Source: Halicephalobus mephisto (Eukaryota; Nematoda; Chromadorea; Rhabditida; Panagrolaimidae). From it: DNA of 64,000 nucleotides. The notes under the pieces were generated by a model. That model was not told where the DNA came from. It searched no databases and was given only the letters and a program-made list of their open reading frames with translations. The position numbers and the translations under genes are program-made. Location of the stretch: the NCBI GenBank assembly GCA_009193035.1, contig SWDT01000054.1, positions 124,001-188,000 of the forward strand. The letters are read 5' to 3'. Positions 45,901-60,984 of the stretch are shown one piece after another (the stretch's first letter is position 1; each line of letters starts with the position of its first letter).

Positions 45901-48900
45901 ATCTCTTCCGGAAATATATGCTTGACCAAGTTCCTCTGGATGTACTACCGATGGATTGTTATTTGACTGCTAAAACTGTTGTCAGATTTATTGCTTTTGG
46001 AAGTTACTACAGACATTCATTGTACAATGGACAAATTAGAAAAACTTTGGCTCATTTCTTCAATTGGGAATGTGCTACTGCTTTTTATGGAATTGTTAAT
46101 AGGAAATTCCCACATCAAAAGTATGTATTTTTGCTTACTTTAAGAATTTAATTAATTATATTTCAGAAGTCGGATTAGGATATATAAACAATTCCTCGCA
46201 AAATTCTTCAAGAAAAATATGATACACAGGTTTCTCAAAAAAGATGGATTTCCACTTACTCGTGCTCCAATGGAACGAGAAATGCTCACGTTTATGCTCA
46301 ATAATGGAATTGTATTTGACTTTAGAGCTTCTTTGATGAAAACTCTTGTGGATCCTGAAGGAAAAATTGATGAAACATCACTGAAATCGGAGAAAGAGGA
46401 TATTGAGGATTATGTGAAAGAGTACTTTGTGAAAAAAGAAGAAATACCTCCACAACCTAATTATATTGGTGATATTCTGAATATGCTTATTGAGAGAGAA
46501 GATCAGAATTATTGGTGTTCATTGGCTATCCGGAAACTTCGTAATTCTAACAAAACATTGATTGCAAAGAATGATTTTCATGATTTTTTTGCTGAAGGAC
46601 TTTATTCATTTTTGGATTTTGAAATCCAGCGATCAGAATCCGTGATGAATGAGAAAAAGAATTTGTTTGTTAATAGTTGTGGGAAATCGAGGAGATCTAC
46701 GACGTGTACTGTCCGTGGAACAGCTAAAACTGCTTCTAATGTATATCTTCGGAAGATGAAGCCAGTTCCTCCGAAACCTGCTGCAATGGATGAAGATGCC
46801 CTGAGTTCTGGAGCTGGTCCATCAAGCAATGAAACTGCTAGAGATACTTCTACTTTGGAAAGACCATTGGAAGATAGTCAGATGGATATTGATACTCCTC
46901 TAGAAGACAGTCAGATGCCTCACACGCCTCTGATTGAACGTCCTCAAGTTGATGAAGATGATGAAGTGCCATTAAGCAATATTCCTCACATTGGACCTTC
47001 ATGTCTGAGGTATCCATCTTATAGATCTGATATACCATTCGATAGTTTCCCTGGACGACGATTGGCTGCAAGAGTTTATGGTGATTCTGTTAATCTTGCA
47101 TTTGGAGATGAATTGTTGAACTCTTTCGATGTGAATGTTCTATCGTCAGATTCTGATGATGAAGATGAAAATGTTGTTGTGCGGAAACGTAACCTCGATG
47201 AGGATAGTGGGGATCAAATACCTGCAAAAATGAGTAAAGTGAGTTTTTTATTTCCACGATATTTGATTATGACTTCTACGATTTCAGCCTGATGATGTTG
47301 ATAGCGAAAATACAATTCATTTAGAAGATGATCTTATGGAATTAGATGAAGAAATAAAACCGGAATATTTGAAATCGGAATTTGCTCCTACATTCAGGAA
47401 GAGTTTGCGAATGAGTTTTGTTGTTGCTGGAGATTTGCAACACAGGATTTCTGAATTTCCACGCCCAAAAGATTTGAACAAAGATCATCGTTATAATACT
47501 GGGTTGGTGCTAAATTCGGATCCAAGAAGGGTCTATGACAAGACAGATTTTACTCAGCCACTTTCTCTATTTTCTAATTTTACTTTATTAGCTGAGGATT
47601 CTACGATCCCGAATAATGATGAAGTGATAGAAGATGTGCTGAATTACTACTCATCTATGCAACAAAATCGAAAACTTTATAATAATCATGATCAACTTGC
47701 GTCTGATCTGGATCCTGTGAACATTGATTGGGACTTGAGGAAGTACTTTGAACTTGCAGTTACTTCTCGAATGCCTGATAATCTATCGTTCTCATTTGAC
47801 AATTCTTGTTTGAATATGCCTATATATGGACGAACTTTACCTAAGGATGCAAAGATTGAAATTCTACCACATGGTGTTGATAATTCGTCTGGGAAAGCTT
47901 ATCTGTCGCCATTTCATTCTGCTCCTCATATGGCTCCTATTTCTAGTGTTATGCCACCAGGTATCTCCTCTCCTTTTAAGCCAATACCTTCAACATCTGT
48001 TTTGCATGCACCTCCATCTAATCCTGTGTTGGATTCATCAGAATTACATCATTTACTGTTACGAAAACTTGGTTATGAACAAGATTTACCTGAAGATGAT
48101 CATACTATTAAAGTGGAAAGGCAAAAAACTCCACTTCTTAAAGGAAATGATGGTCCCGTCAGAAATATTCTTGAAGAAGAGAATGGATCACAAGGTGAAA
48201 CAAATGGTTCTGGAATAATGCCTAATGAGCCAGTAACGTCTCGACAACCTGAATCAGTAAAAACAGAAGGAGCTTTGGGTACTCCATTGAAATCTGAGAC
48301 TTCTGATTCGGAAGCTACAACTAACATCTCACTTCCTTACCGATCTCAAATTGGCCTTCAGGAAAGAATCATTGAGTCTCCGCAGAAATCGGAATCTACT
48401 AATGAAAAGTTCAAGCCGAAGGGTGATGTTATGTATTCCCCACAACCAGGAACGATATTTGAACTGATAGAGAATATTGCTGATAAATATCCAGATTGGG
48501 TGGAATTATTAACAAATAAGGATGAGGCTTCATTTCCTCCTACTTTATTACTTGATGTTGTCTGTAGAATTTTCAAGGATGAACTTCAAGTAAAGGACTC
48601 ATCGGATGTGGAGCTGGTGAAACAACATTTGTTTCCTATTGATTCTGAAGTTTGGAAGCCTTTTGTGATTACTGTATTTGCAGATCGAGCGAAGATAACT
48701 ACAAGTTCGAAGGAAAGGTTTTTGGAAAAAAATCATCTCCTACTACTTCAACGATCATTCAGTAGGAATGAATTGATTACAATATTAAAGCAATGTGAAA
48801 TTAAATATGGACTTAATGTCTCTGGGATGTTGCAGAATCCGAAAAGAATGACCCAGTATGATATCCGGATAGCAGCGTCACAGTTGAAGAATTTTGCTCC

Positions 48901-49408
48901 GAGAGCAAAGTTAAGAGAACTTAATGATGATATTGATTATTCGATTAGACGGAGGAGAACCCAATTACAGAGGTCTCAATCACTAGAACCTCCTAAATAT
49001 TTAAAATCCTATATTCGTAGGAGAAGTGCATCGTTCAGTTATTCAAAGGAAACAGGAATTCGTGTTTTTGACCCTAGAATGGAATTACCTTCAAAACAAA
49101 AACAACGATATGTTTTCAAAACACCGAAACCTTCGGTATTTAGACCGACGATTAAGAAACCAGAAAGTTATGTAATCAATTTCTCCAAAATGCTCGGGAA
49201 TGATGGTGAGAAAACAGGAGCAAGTTCCTATCACTGTAGACGGTTCAGAAGAAGGATATATGTTGCTGCGGGGAATGTACGATGGCGTTACTCGTCATAT
49301 ATCGACGACCGTTGGAAGAACTTCCGCATTCGATATAAATCGTCGTTTTCACTTGGTTTCAATAATTATTGCCAGATGAACGGCATTAGTAATCAAACTA
49401 CGAGATGA
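42990..49408 (+). CDS. Very large protein with degenerate SNF2-type ATPase lobe (possibly EP400/SSL-1-related)
   Basis: Eight exons (42990-43073, 43338-43540, 43585-43747, 43790-44119, 44165-45017, 45064-46120, 46167-47238, 47288-49408) encode 1,960 residues. Residues about 290-440 follow the order of a SNF2 ATPase first lobe: RNGCALFDTQEFPARIPAI at motif I, CLVVTSSKKRISWIRK at Ia, FTLFVLTYEQF, then TWRSLFVEADL at motif II and RYLLIQNCMLPRN at III. The GKT lysine, DEAH and TGTP residues are all replaced. The spacing and the TYEQF segment recall EP400/SSL-1. No second helicase lobe is evident. The remainder is charged and Pro/Ser-rich, nuclear in style. The first two exons were joined by phase; an alternative start is ATG 43383. 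Near the end a 34-bp GTGAG..GTAG segment (49206-49239) could be an intron giving a different tail ending at 49378. Confidence 0.7.
43345..43362. repeat. Perfect 18-bp palindrome
   Basis: AACCGAACCGGTTCGGTT is its own reverse complement. It lies in the proposed second exon of the large gene, 20 bp before an alternative start codon, in otherwise AT-rich DNA. Confidence 0.9.
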
Positions 49409-49649
49409 CGGGATTCTCATGAATTGATTGAGATACTAATTTGGTATTTTAGCTTTAATTGTAAACCGATAAAGAGAATTGAAAAAACAATTGTTTAAAA
49501 TTAGTGAGTGTTCTTTGTGTTTTGGCGTTGTGTGTTGGTAGCACTTTCGAGAAATGCACGTTTGAGATTTTAACGAAGATCATTTTTTCGACTTGTTTAC
49601 AGCAGTAATTTATTTTTCAGTCGTATTTTGCGATTTTTTAATTGGGAAG

Positions 49650-52054
<2,405 letters not shown>

Positions 52055-52190
52055 ATTGCATTTTTACTAGGAACTGCATTTATATCTGATGATGAATTTG
52101 GTTATTTGTCGGATAATGCAAGGATTATTAGATGTACTTATAAACACAGGTTAATGAATAGGTCAAATAAAGTTTATATTTAATTATAAT

Positions 52191-55100
52191 TTAAATAGAA
52201 TGGTTAACAACAGCTTCGAATTGCCTTAATTCAGTTAAATCTTTCATAGCAACATGACCGTTCCTGTCTGAGATCCAACGACCGTTCATACCGGGAATTC
52301 TTGCAGTTGGTTTTCCCCATGTCATACCTTTGAAAAGTAAAATTTCATCAGCTAAAAAATATTTTATTATTTTTAATATAAAAAATAAAAATTACCATCA
52401 GACCACATTGCATAAATATGTTGTGCTTCACGAACAGGATTTTTATTTAATTGTTCTAAGAAAACAGAATAATTATTTTGAGTACATTTTGATGAAGTAT
52501 ATCCACAAAGTAGCTAAAAAAATTTAATATTATTTTAAAGAATTTTTAAATTTTGTATTATTTTTAAAAAATTTAGCTTTTATACTTTTTTTTGAAAATT
52601 TTAAGTTTTATATTATTTTAGAAAATTTTTAATTCATTATTTTTTTTAGAAAAATTTAAGCTTAATATTTTTTAGAAAAAATTAATATTATTTTAGAGAA
52701 AATTAAATTTAGTGTTTTTTTTTAAATTAATATTATTTTAGAAAAATTTTAATTTAGTGTTTTTTTAGAAAAATTTAAATTTAGTGTTTTTTTTAAAATT
52801 AATATTATTTTAGAAAAATTTAAATTTAGTGTTTTTTAGAAAAAGAATTAAATTTTATATTATTTCAGAAAAATTTAAATTTAGTGTTTTTTTAGAAAAA
52901 TTTAAATTTTATACTTTTTTAGGAAAAATTAATATTATTTTTGAAAAATTTAAATTATGTGTTTTTTAAATTTTGAAATACCTGATCTTCACAAGTGTAT
53001 CCAGGATAAAGTCCATCAAGAGCGTTGCACCAAGCAGGGACGGTTTGAGCAAGTTGACAAGTACATAATCCGTAATTAGGTCCAGAAATTCCGAGGAAAG
53101 TGTCGATTTTATCTCCAATAGAAGCTCCGATTGAACAGTTTCCGTCTGTAGCTATCAGATTTCCACCTTTTATGGCTTTTCTGGCTAATGGAACTCCGAC
53201 AGAATGAGCGATTATATCGACTTTTGGAGCTCCGGTGTAGTCGATGACTGCTTGGACGAATCTCCTGATCGACAAAACGAAAGAACATGTGTGAATCGTG
53301 TTGTAGCTGTCGAGGACGTTTCCGCTTCCCCAAGTATCTCCCCAAGTGGTTGCATACAATTCAGCGTTGGTGTAATTCTGTTCTAAGAAGTACTGGATAG
53401 ATCTGGACCAGCCAGTCGCCGTGGGGGACTGGACATGGAGAGCAGCATCTCCAGTACCGTGGACGAAAATAACCGGTTCGTTGTGGATCTAAAGATTTGC
53501 AATTGTTAATAATTATATAATTTTGATTAAAAATATTTAGAAATTTTTAATTTTCGCACATAGTACACAAAAATAAAAAAAATAAAGTTACAATCAAAAT
53601 TTTCTTTTTTTATTTTTTTTATTTTAAAAAATCTAAAAACTCATATTAAAATAAATCTATAAAAGTATATTTTTTAAAGTTAAAAATTAATTAAAATTTT
53701 CTGTAATTTTTGAATTCCTGCGCAGAGTACACGAAAATAGAAAAAAAATAAAACTGGCAATTTACAGTCCAAATCGATTCGCTTTTCTTCATTTTTTTAT
53801 TTTAAAATTCCGTAAAAAACTCAAAAACTTATATTAAAGTAATTTCATAAAAGTATATATTTTTAATTTTGTAATTTATCAAAAGTAATATATACTGTAA
53901 TTTTTGAATCAATATCCTAAATGATGAAATAAATCTATAAATTAAAAAACTGTAAATTTTGAATTAATATCTTAAATGATGAAATAAATTACATAAATAA
54001 ATAAAAACTATAATTTTTGAATTCCCATCTTAAATGATGAAATAAATTATATAAATTTCAAAAAAAAGTAAATTTAATAATTCACTGTCGAAATTGATCA
54101 ATTTTTTTATTACTATTTTAAAACTTCCTAAAAATCCCAAAAATTAGTATCAAAGTAATTTCATAAAAATGTTTTTAATTTTAAAATTAATACAATTTTT
54201 TGTAATTTTTGAATTCCCGCCTTGAATTACGAAATGAATTATATAAGTAAAAAAACGGTAAATCTGGCAATTCACTACCGAAATTTTCTCCGTCTTTGCT
54301 CGTCTTTCTTTTACAATAATTTAATTTTTCTAAAAAATTCTGTAAATTCATCTTTGGGCAGTCTCGTAAAAATTTTGTTTTTTTTACAACTTGAATTCTC
54401 TAAGAAAGCGAGTTTTGTGAAAAAGGAAAAAACGGTAAATCTGGCAATTCATTACTGAAATCGATTCATTTTTTATTTTTTTATTTTCTTTCATTTTTCA
54501 TTTTTTACGATTATTCTAGAAGTTTCTAGATTCATGTTAGTGAAATTTCGTAACAACTCCAATTTTTAATTTTTATAATAGTTTAAATTTTCACATAAGC
54601 AAGCTTAGCGAGAATTCAGAAAATGGTAATCCCGGCAATTCGTTACTGAAATGGCCTTTTTCTATTCTACGATTATTCTTTAAGTTAAAAAAAAATAAAA
54701 ATTCTTGTTAAAATGCTTTTATTTTTTAGAACAATATTATTTAAAAATAATTTTTTATTTAAAATAAATCTTTATTTAAAATTAAATTTCTTTAAAAATA
54801 AATTTTTTATTTAGAAATTAATTTTTATTTAAAATTAATTTTTGTTTAAAATTAAATTTTGTAAATTTGAAAATAAATTTTTATTTAGAAATTATTTTTT
54901 GTTTAAAATTAAATTTTTATTTAGAAATTAATTTTTATTTAAAATAAATTTTTTATTTAGAAATTAATTTTTGTTTAAAATAAATTTTTTAAATTTAAAA
55001 ATAAATTTTTTTAATTTAAAAATAAATTTTTTAAATTTGAAAATAATAATTACCTTTTCGTTGGGTTTGACTCTTCCGCCGAAGCTCCCGTTTGGACCGA

Positions 55101-55242
55101 TGTCAGATCGGTCGAAAGCGTCTCCTTCGTATCCGTTGCTAATCAGCCAGTTTTGGAAGTCTTCTGTAAGCGGGCCTTGGGGTGTCTTCTGCCCTAGTAC
55201 GGTAGCCTTCCAGAAGCAAAATACAAATATTATTATCCGCAT
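52191..55242 (-). CDS. Secreted lipase, lipase-related (lips-type) family
   Basis: Alpha/beta-hydrolase predicted to be secreted. Four exons on the minus strand (55242-55054, 53488-52982, 52513-52396, 52351-52191) encode 324 residues. Signal peptide MRIIIFVFCFWKATVLG; oxyanion strand PVIFVHGTGD (about residue 68-77); nucleophile elbow DIIAHSVGVPLARKA with Ser at about 159; later Asp (YAMWSDADEI) and His (NGHVAMKD) fit the catalytic triad. Cysteines are plentiful (CSIG, CTCQL, CEDQ, LLCGY), as in nematode lips proteins. Intron 1 is 1,565 bp and repeat-filled, intron 2 is 468 bp of A/T blocks, and the last intron is short. Confidence 0.9.
52520..52980. repeat. AT-rich degenerate tandem repeat in lipase intron 2
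   Basis: Repeated short units of the type TTTAGAAAAATTTAAATTTA alternating with AATATTATTTTAGAAAA fill the intron (about 10 or more copies, 25-45 bp each). Confidence 0.7.
53540..54680. repeat. Diverged tandem blocks in lipase intron 1
   Basis: Blocks recur at about 53545, 53710, 54020, 54205, 54395 and 54590. The typical core is TTTTTGAATTCCCGC, then an AT spacer, then ACGGTAAATCTGGCAATTCA and CTACCGAAAT. Related sequence lies in the protease intron (15249-15500) and tyrosinase intron (11979-12200), so this is a dispersed family. At 54720-55040 the intron continues as TTTAAAATTAAATTT-type simple repeats. Confidence 0.65.
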
Positions 55243-57026
55243 CTGCTAGTTTTAAAACGAGAAAATTTAAAAACGAAGTGGACACGACTGAGGGTGATCG
55301 ACTCTTTGCCCGCGGCGGGTTCCAGGAGCCTGACCCGGAACATTCTTAATATCTTTCTGTCGAAAACTGGATTCTTGAAGCCCTTGAAGCGCATCTTTGT
55401 CAAGCCCATCTTCTCTCGCAAAAAGGATAAAACTGATTTGTTCATTGATTTGGAATTTTAGAGTTATTGCAACAAATGACTATCCCAGTTCTTTAATCGC
55501 GTTTCTTCTGACTTTATCCCCTTTAGCAATGACCCTGCTGAACATGTATTGAAACGAGAAAAACCGGCTTCTGTTGACTTCTCGGCACCTTTATCTGGAA
55601 ATCATCCTCTTATAAAAATTTCAAATTGCTGTTATTATGAAATTGTCTTGACACGAATTTCCAAGATTTTTAAAAAATTCGAAATTTCAGATAATTTCAA
55701 ATTTGTATTAAATTCTAAAAACTTATATTTTAAAAAAAAATTCCAAAATTCAAAATTTCAGATAACTTCAAATTTATATTTTTTTTAAATCCCAAAATTC
55801 GAAATTTCAGATAATTTCAAATTTATATTAAATTCTAAAAACTTATATTTTTTTAAAAAATCCCAAAATTCGAAATTTCAGATAACTTCAAATTTGTATT
55901 AGATTCTGAAAACATTTTTTTTAATTCCAAAATTCTAAAAAGTTCGAAAATTTTTGTTGGGATATTGTAATTTTTTGAAGTTCTCTGAAATTCTGAAAAC
56001 TTCAAAAACTTTCCACTGAATTTTGGAAATTTATATTTTTTTTAAATTCCAAAATTCTAAAAAATTCGAAAATTTCTATTGGGATATTATAATTTTTTGA
56101 AGTTCTCTGAAATTCTAAAAAATTTAAAAACCTTCCACTGGATTCTGGAAACTTCTATGAAGTTTTAAAACTTCCAAAATCCGGCCTAGGATACTATAAA
56201 GCTCCGTAAGATTCTAAAAACCTTCAGAATCTCCCACTGGAATCTGGAAAATCCTAGAATTCCATTTTTTTGAATTTACTATTACGGTCGTTTTTAAAGA
56301 TTTTAATTAGGATATAAATTGCCTGAAAATTACAATTCTTGTTTTTTATATTTGCCCAAAGATGAAAAGCGGTCTAATTAACTCGATTTCTGGTCGATGT
56401 AAATTGTTAAGAAGACAACTTTCCCTAGTTCTTTTTTTCGTTCCGTTATTCCTAAGCCAAAAAACGCAAAGACAACCATAGTGACAACAGGCAAGAGGGG
56501 CAGCGTCCTTCCGCACGCAGTTCATGTGATGTCGGGCCGTTGGAAGGGGAACTCTGTTGGTGAAAAAGGACGCAACAAATGATAGACCATAGTTGTTTCT
56601 TTAAACGCAGTGCGATCCCATGTTCTTGTTCCCCCTTAGCAGCTGGTGCAGTGGTAGGGACAAGCACATCGGAGATAGCAGGAGAGAAAATAACGTGTCT
56701 CATATTGGAAAGCCGGGCCGTAGTCAAGTGTAATTCAAATAGCGCGCGTAATCTACCGTAAAAGCCACTCGCCCTGGTTGATGTCACTTTCCGTTGTCAT
56801 GGAATGCCATAAACGCTAGCACACATTGAGCCGTTGCTCGAGTTAACGTTGAATTATTGGCGTGTTCACCAATCAATAAAAGTGTGAATAATCGTGTATT
56901 TTATATTTATATTCTTTATTTACTGAAATTACCGTGATAACAAGTCATATTCACTTTTGCAATTAGAGTGATTAAAACGTTGATATATATAGTTTAGGTC
57001 TTGTACCGTTATATCTGGATGTTGCC
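55243..57026. other. Intergenic between lipase and CREB genes
   Basis: About 55243-55560 is the lipase upstream region. About 55660-56240 is a degenerate tandem array built on CCAAAATTCGAAATTTCAGA and AAACTTATATTTT-like units. About 56350-57026 is GC-richer than its surroundings and likely the CREB promoter/5' UTR. TTGATGTCACTTTCC at about 56778 is CRE-like (TGATGTCA against TGACGTCA), an idea based only on similarity. Confidence 0.5.
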
Positions 57027-58243
57027 ATGTCGCTGCAATCCTCGGGCCACCCGGCTGGTTTGAAGCACGGCGATATTCGTGATGGAGTCAATGTAAGTTT
57101 CGCCCTTGCTAAGTAGTATTTATGATAGTGTGTCAAATCAATTCCATACATTATTTTTGATCGGATTATTCCGAATGAACATGGAAATTTCGATATATGA
57201 GAAGGTTAAACGACGGGAACATTATTGAGCGAGAGGGTTTATCGATTACCAATTTTCAGCGACCTCTGCTACTTGAACCCGAGTTTTTGACGGAAGATGA
57301 GGCTCGTCGACGACGGGAGCAACTGAATCGCAGGCCATCTTACCGGTAAGCTGTTACTTATCATACCGTAACTCACTTGATCCTATTACAGCATGATTTT
57401 AAAAGATTTGGAAACAGTTGGAGATAAAACTTTGAAAAAGGAAATTGATGAACAGCAACCACCAATGGATAGAGTTGCGATGTCTTCCCCTGTGGCAATC
57501 AGTAAGTAAAAACGAAATGATTCGCCATATAAATCGTTTTTAAGATAATCTCGCTGCAAATTCCATATATGCCCCGCCAGTGACAAACGGGACTCTACAC
57601 CCACGTGGGAGTCCCGGAAACGAAATTGATACTACCTCTGTTGGTAATAATGTATTTTCTCCTCGAAATCTGACCGATTTACCATCAGTAGCCCCGGGAT
57701 CTGATAATCAAGTCCCCGTATCAGCTACACGCCCCCCACAACCGAACAATAATGTATTAGTCCATGTCAACCCAAATGATCTTCTGAATATTAAGCCAGT
57801 TTCTGACGCCGTTGCCAGAGTCACAACTGCGGCTGCCAGTTTCATCAACAATGGTAATTTCATGGATAACGGGACCATCTTATCTGATATTTCAGAGTGG
57901 CCCTCCAGTCTTCTAAACGTGTATAATTCTAACACTAGTCCTATGGGTAGTGTTTCTTCGTTGTCTGGAGGTCGAGGTCCTGGAATTCCCGAAACTGACG
58001 AAAGCAATAGGAAACGACAAGTCAGGCTTCTTAAGAATCGGTTTGTCTCTGGGATTACTGGGATTTATTAATTTATTTATTTACAGAGAAGCTGCTAAAG
58101 AATGTCGTCGGAAGAAAAAAGAGTATGTTAAATGTCTGGAAAATCGAGTTGCTGTATTAGAAAATCAAAACAAAGCTTTGATAGAGGAGCTCAAAACCCT
58201 CAAGGAACTTTATTGTCGTAAAGAAAAAGCAGAAATGTCGTGA
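57027..58243 (+). CDS. crh-1: CREB transcription factor (crh-1 orthologue)
   Basis: cAMP/calcium-responsive bZIP activator in the nucleus. Five exons (57027-57092, 57260-57345, 57392-57501, 57545-58040, 58087-58243) encode 304 residues. The kinase-inducible domain is RRREQLNRRPSYRMILKDLE, with the PKA/CaMK phosphosite Ser at about 49, split by intron 2 right after the site. A Pro/Asn/Ser-rich middle replaces the Gln-rich regions of vertebrate CREB. The bZIP (about 240-300) has RKRQVRLLKNREAAKECRR and then a leucine-zipper with heptad leucines (CLENRVAVLENQNKALIEEL). The intron inside the basic region is at KNR/EAAK, a conserved CREB site. The start is the first ATG in good context. Confidence 0.96.
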
Positions 58244-59302
58244 TATTTTATATGATTCGTGTTAATCTACATATCGAATTCGCTTTTTGGATGTAGTTGC
58301 TAGTTTTTTTCGAATGATTCGGCAGAGAAAATCGCGGATGCAACTTTATTCTACGCTACATTTCCCTCATGTTTTTCCGGTGACAGACTTGAACCATTGT
58401 TCTCAAATCCGGCATTTCATCTGGCCAGATTTATCTGCTTAAACTATGGCTTCGAGTCTTCTGGTTTCCATTCGCCCTTTGGTTTGCGTTATTTTTCAAT
58501 GTATCCACGGTGTATTTTCTCTCAAGTAATTCATAGCATCAGACGATCTCTCATTGAACTCCTCGTGAAAGAATTTATCCACTTCTTGTATTCACCATTT
58601 AACAGCTGCTCTAAAAGTCGATTACGGTCATTGAAGAACGACTAATGCTGATCCGACCCTCCATGAACTTTCAATCTACTTTACTATAGCATTTACTGTA
58701 GAAAATAGCAAAAAAAAGAATATAATTACTTTTGAGTAAATTGAACATTTATCGAATTTTTATTTTTTTCAAAAATCAAGTTGAGGAAACGGATCCATGT
58801 TGTCATCTTTCATTTTTGCTTTTTTCAGTCACTGATAGTTTATTCGATAAATTGATATTATTACAAAAGAGGTGGAATAAATTTTATATTTTTGAAGAAA
58901 TTTAGAAAAATTTATTTTTAAAAGAATTTTGAAATTTTTTGATGTTTTTGAAGAAATTCCAAATTTAAAAAAATTTTTAAATTCTAATGTTTTTGAAGAA
59001 ATTTAAAATTTGGAATTTTAAAAATTTTGATGTTTTTGAAAAAATTTAGAATTTTTACATTTTTAAAGAATTTTATATTTTGAAAATAATGTACTGATCC
59101 GAAATGGTACGGAGTAAACTTCCTACTTGGCTTAACGCACGAAGTTTTGGTTATCTCAAGTGGATTTTCCTCACGAACAAGGTAGAAGGTTTTTATGTTT
59201 AGAAAAAAACTCAAAAGTTGAATAGCAATCCCCTTGAATATTTAGGGGTCCCTTCGGGCGATGAACTTTCGGTGATTTTTCGAGTGCACTGTCTGAGAAA
59301 TC

Positions 59303-59521
59303 TCATGGGAGAATATCGGACTTGAAATGGTCAAGTGATTCATGTTTAATATTGGGGTTGCGCAATTCTTTGTCCTTTGAGTTTTCTTTATATTGAAGTA
59401 ATACATTAAGAAAATCTGCTCCGAAATTCCTTCTCTTGTTTTGTCTCATTGTTGTTCGAAAAATCAAATATGCAAACAAAAAGTAAAAGTTCAAAGAAAG
59501 CAATACGAAAACCTGCCACAT
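59303..59521 (-). CDS. Possible small secreted peptide precursor (72 aa)
   Basis: An intact 72-codon frame begins with a hydrophobic leader (MWQVFVLLSLNFYFLFAYLI) that could be a signal peptide, then a basic stretch ending QNKRR and a downstream NFGADFLNVLLQYKEN segment. This is the general form of a peptide prohormone, but there is no amidation glycine or match to a known neuropeptide family that I recognise. It lies in a non-repetitive island inside a repeat-rich spacer. A chance ORF is quite possible. Confidence 0.25.
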   Translation of the reverse strand: MWQVFVLLSLNFYFLFAYLIFRTTMRQNKRRNFGADFLNVLLQYKENSKDKELRNPNIKHESLDHFKSDILP

Positions 59522-59599
59522 CGACTCAAAAATCTATTATCTGGTCCTTTTTTGATCTAATGGAACCAGAAACCCTTGTTCCACCGTAAAATCGGGGTT

Positions 59600-60345
59600 A
59601 CTGTAACTGCAAACATGAATGAAATTCGTCATCACCAAAATTACCGTAACTACAAAAAATTATTTTTAGTAACTAATGGATTTTACTTTATTTTTGAAAA
59701 TGAAGGAAATTATAAAAATAAAAATATTGATTACTGTAGATATTTTAAAAATCGTTTTCAAAATTTAATGAAGATTACTGTAATTATAAATTAATATATT
59801 TTACTGTATTTTTGAAAATGAAGGAAATTATAAAAGTAAAAATATTGATTACTGTAGATATTTAAAAAATCGTTTTCAAAATTTAATGAAGATTACTGTA
59901 ATTATAAATTAATATATTTTACTTTATTTTTAGAAATGAAGGAAATTATAAAAGTAAAAATAGAAATATTGATTACTGTAGATATTTTAAAAATCGTTTT
60001 CAAAATTTAATGAAGATTACTGTAATCATAAATTAATATATTTTACTGTATTTTTAGAAATGAAGGAAATTATAAAAGTAAAAATATTGATTACTGTAGT
60101 TACAAAGAAGATTGTTTTTGAAAACTAATGGAGATTAATCATGTAAATAAATGGATGTTACTGTAATTTTAAAAACGAATAAAAACTACCTAGAAATGAA
60201 CAAACATCATTGTAATTATGAAAATGATTCAACATGACTGTAATTATAGAAATAAGTGTACATTATTGCAGTTTCAAAAACGAACAAAGATTACTGTATT
60301 CTCGGAAATGTATGAAGATTATTGCAATTATAAAAATAAATGCCT
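59600..60345. repeat. Tandem repeat, period about 118-124 bp
   Basis: GATTACTGTAGATATTTTAA recurs at 59729, 59847, 59971 and, diverged, 60089. Each unit also has GAAGGAAATTATAAAA and AATCGTTTTCAAAATTTAAT. Decayed units continue to about 60345. Confidence 0.85.
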
Positions 60346-60984
60346 TATTTTGTCAGTTGTTTTTTCACTACATGAATGTTTTTTGAAAAATAATCCAATG
60401 ATGACGACATTCATCGTCGTTTCCACAATTTGGCCAATTTTCTCATTAATCGTCAATCACAATGGTCAAGTAGAAAATGTGAGATCGTAGAAGAAGGATT
60501 ATCGGGGGCCTAGACTTACTGGATGATTAAGAAAAACGCTTATGACCATTTTGTAATCGGGTGAAAGTTTTGATTTACTGACCACGACATCAGACAAGAG
60601 ATGTGTGCATAAAGCTTGCTGTGACCGTTCTTCTACACAAATATTTCATCATTGTCGTATATCTTGTCGATGTAGACGTTGCTCGGAGTCATTATCTTCG
60701 ACGCGTAACTGTGGTTGTCCGAAATAAGAGATCTCTCGCCCCTCTCGAAGAAGCACAACCATAAGCATATCTTAAACGTAAAGAGTTGACTCTACTTATT
60801 TTAGTCGAAGGCGGTCCGATCGTCCCTCAATCCCTAAAGCTGTGCGCGAGTTGGTCATCGGCGGCGTGGCCATCGCAAGATTCGCACTCAAGTGCTTTAT
60901 GCAAACAACCCTTTGTGTCCGGCTAAAATTGCTCAAAACGATTAGACGACCCAGAGGCCGTTCAGTTTTCACTCAGTCAACGAG

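Larger units (their letters stand above)
58244..60984. other. Intergenic spacer: CREB 3' flank, tandem repeat, promoter region
   Basis: 58244-58720 is balanced and probably a long CREB 3' UTR. 58730-59080 is A/T-rich. 59100-59570 is again balanced and contains a possible small minus-strand gene. 59600-60350 is a tandem repeat array. 60530-60984 is GC-richer and likely the promoter/5' UTR of the cysteine-rich gene. Confidence 0.5.

Noticed and set aside
55233..55445. Minus-strand ORF just upstream of the lipase start
   Set aside because: Lies in the likely lipase promoter and 5' UTR; no domain, and its last codons overlap the lipase start in another frame.
56452..56787. Minus-strand ORF of 111 codons upstream of CREB
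   Set aside because: Sits in the GC-richer CREB promoter region, and the reading frame has no recognisable domain or splice context. Open frames are expected in such composition.
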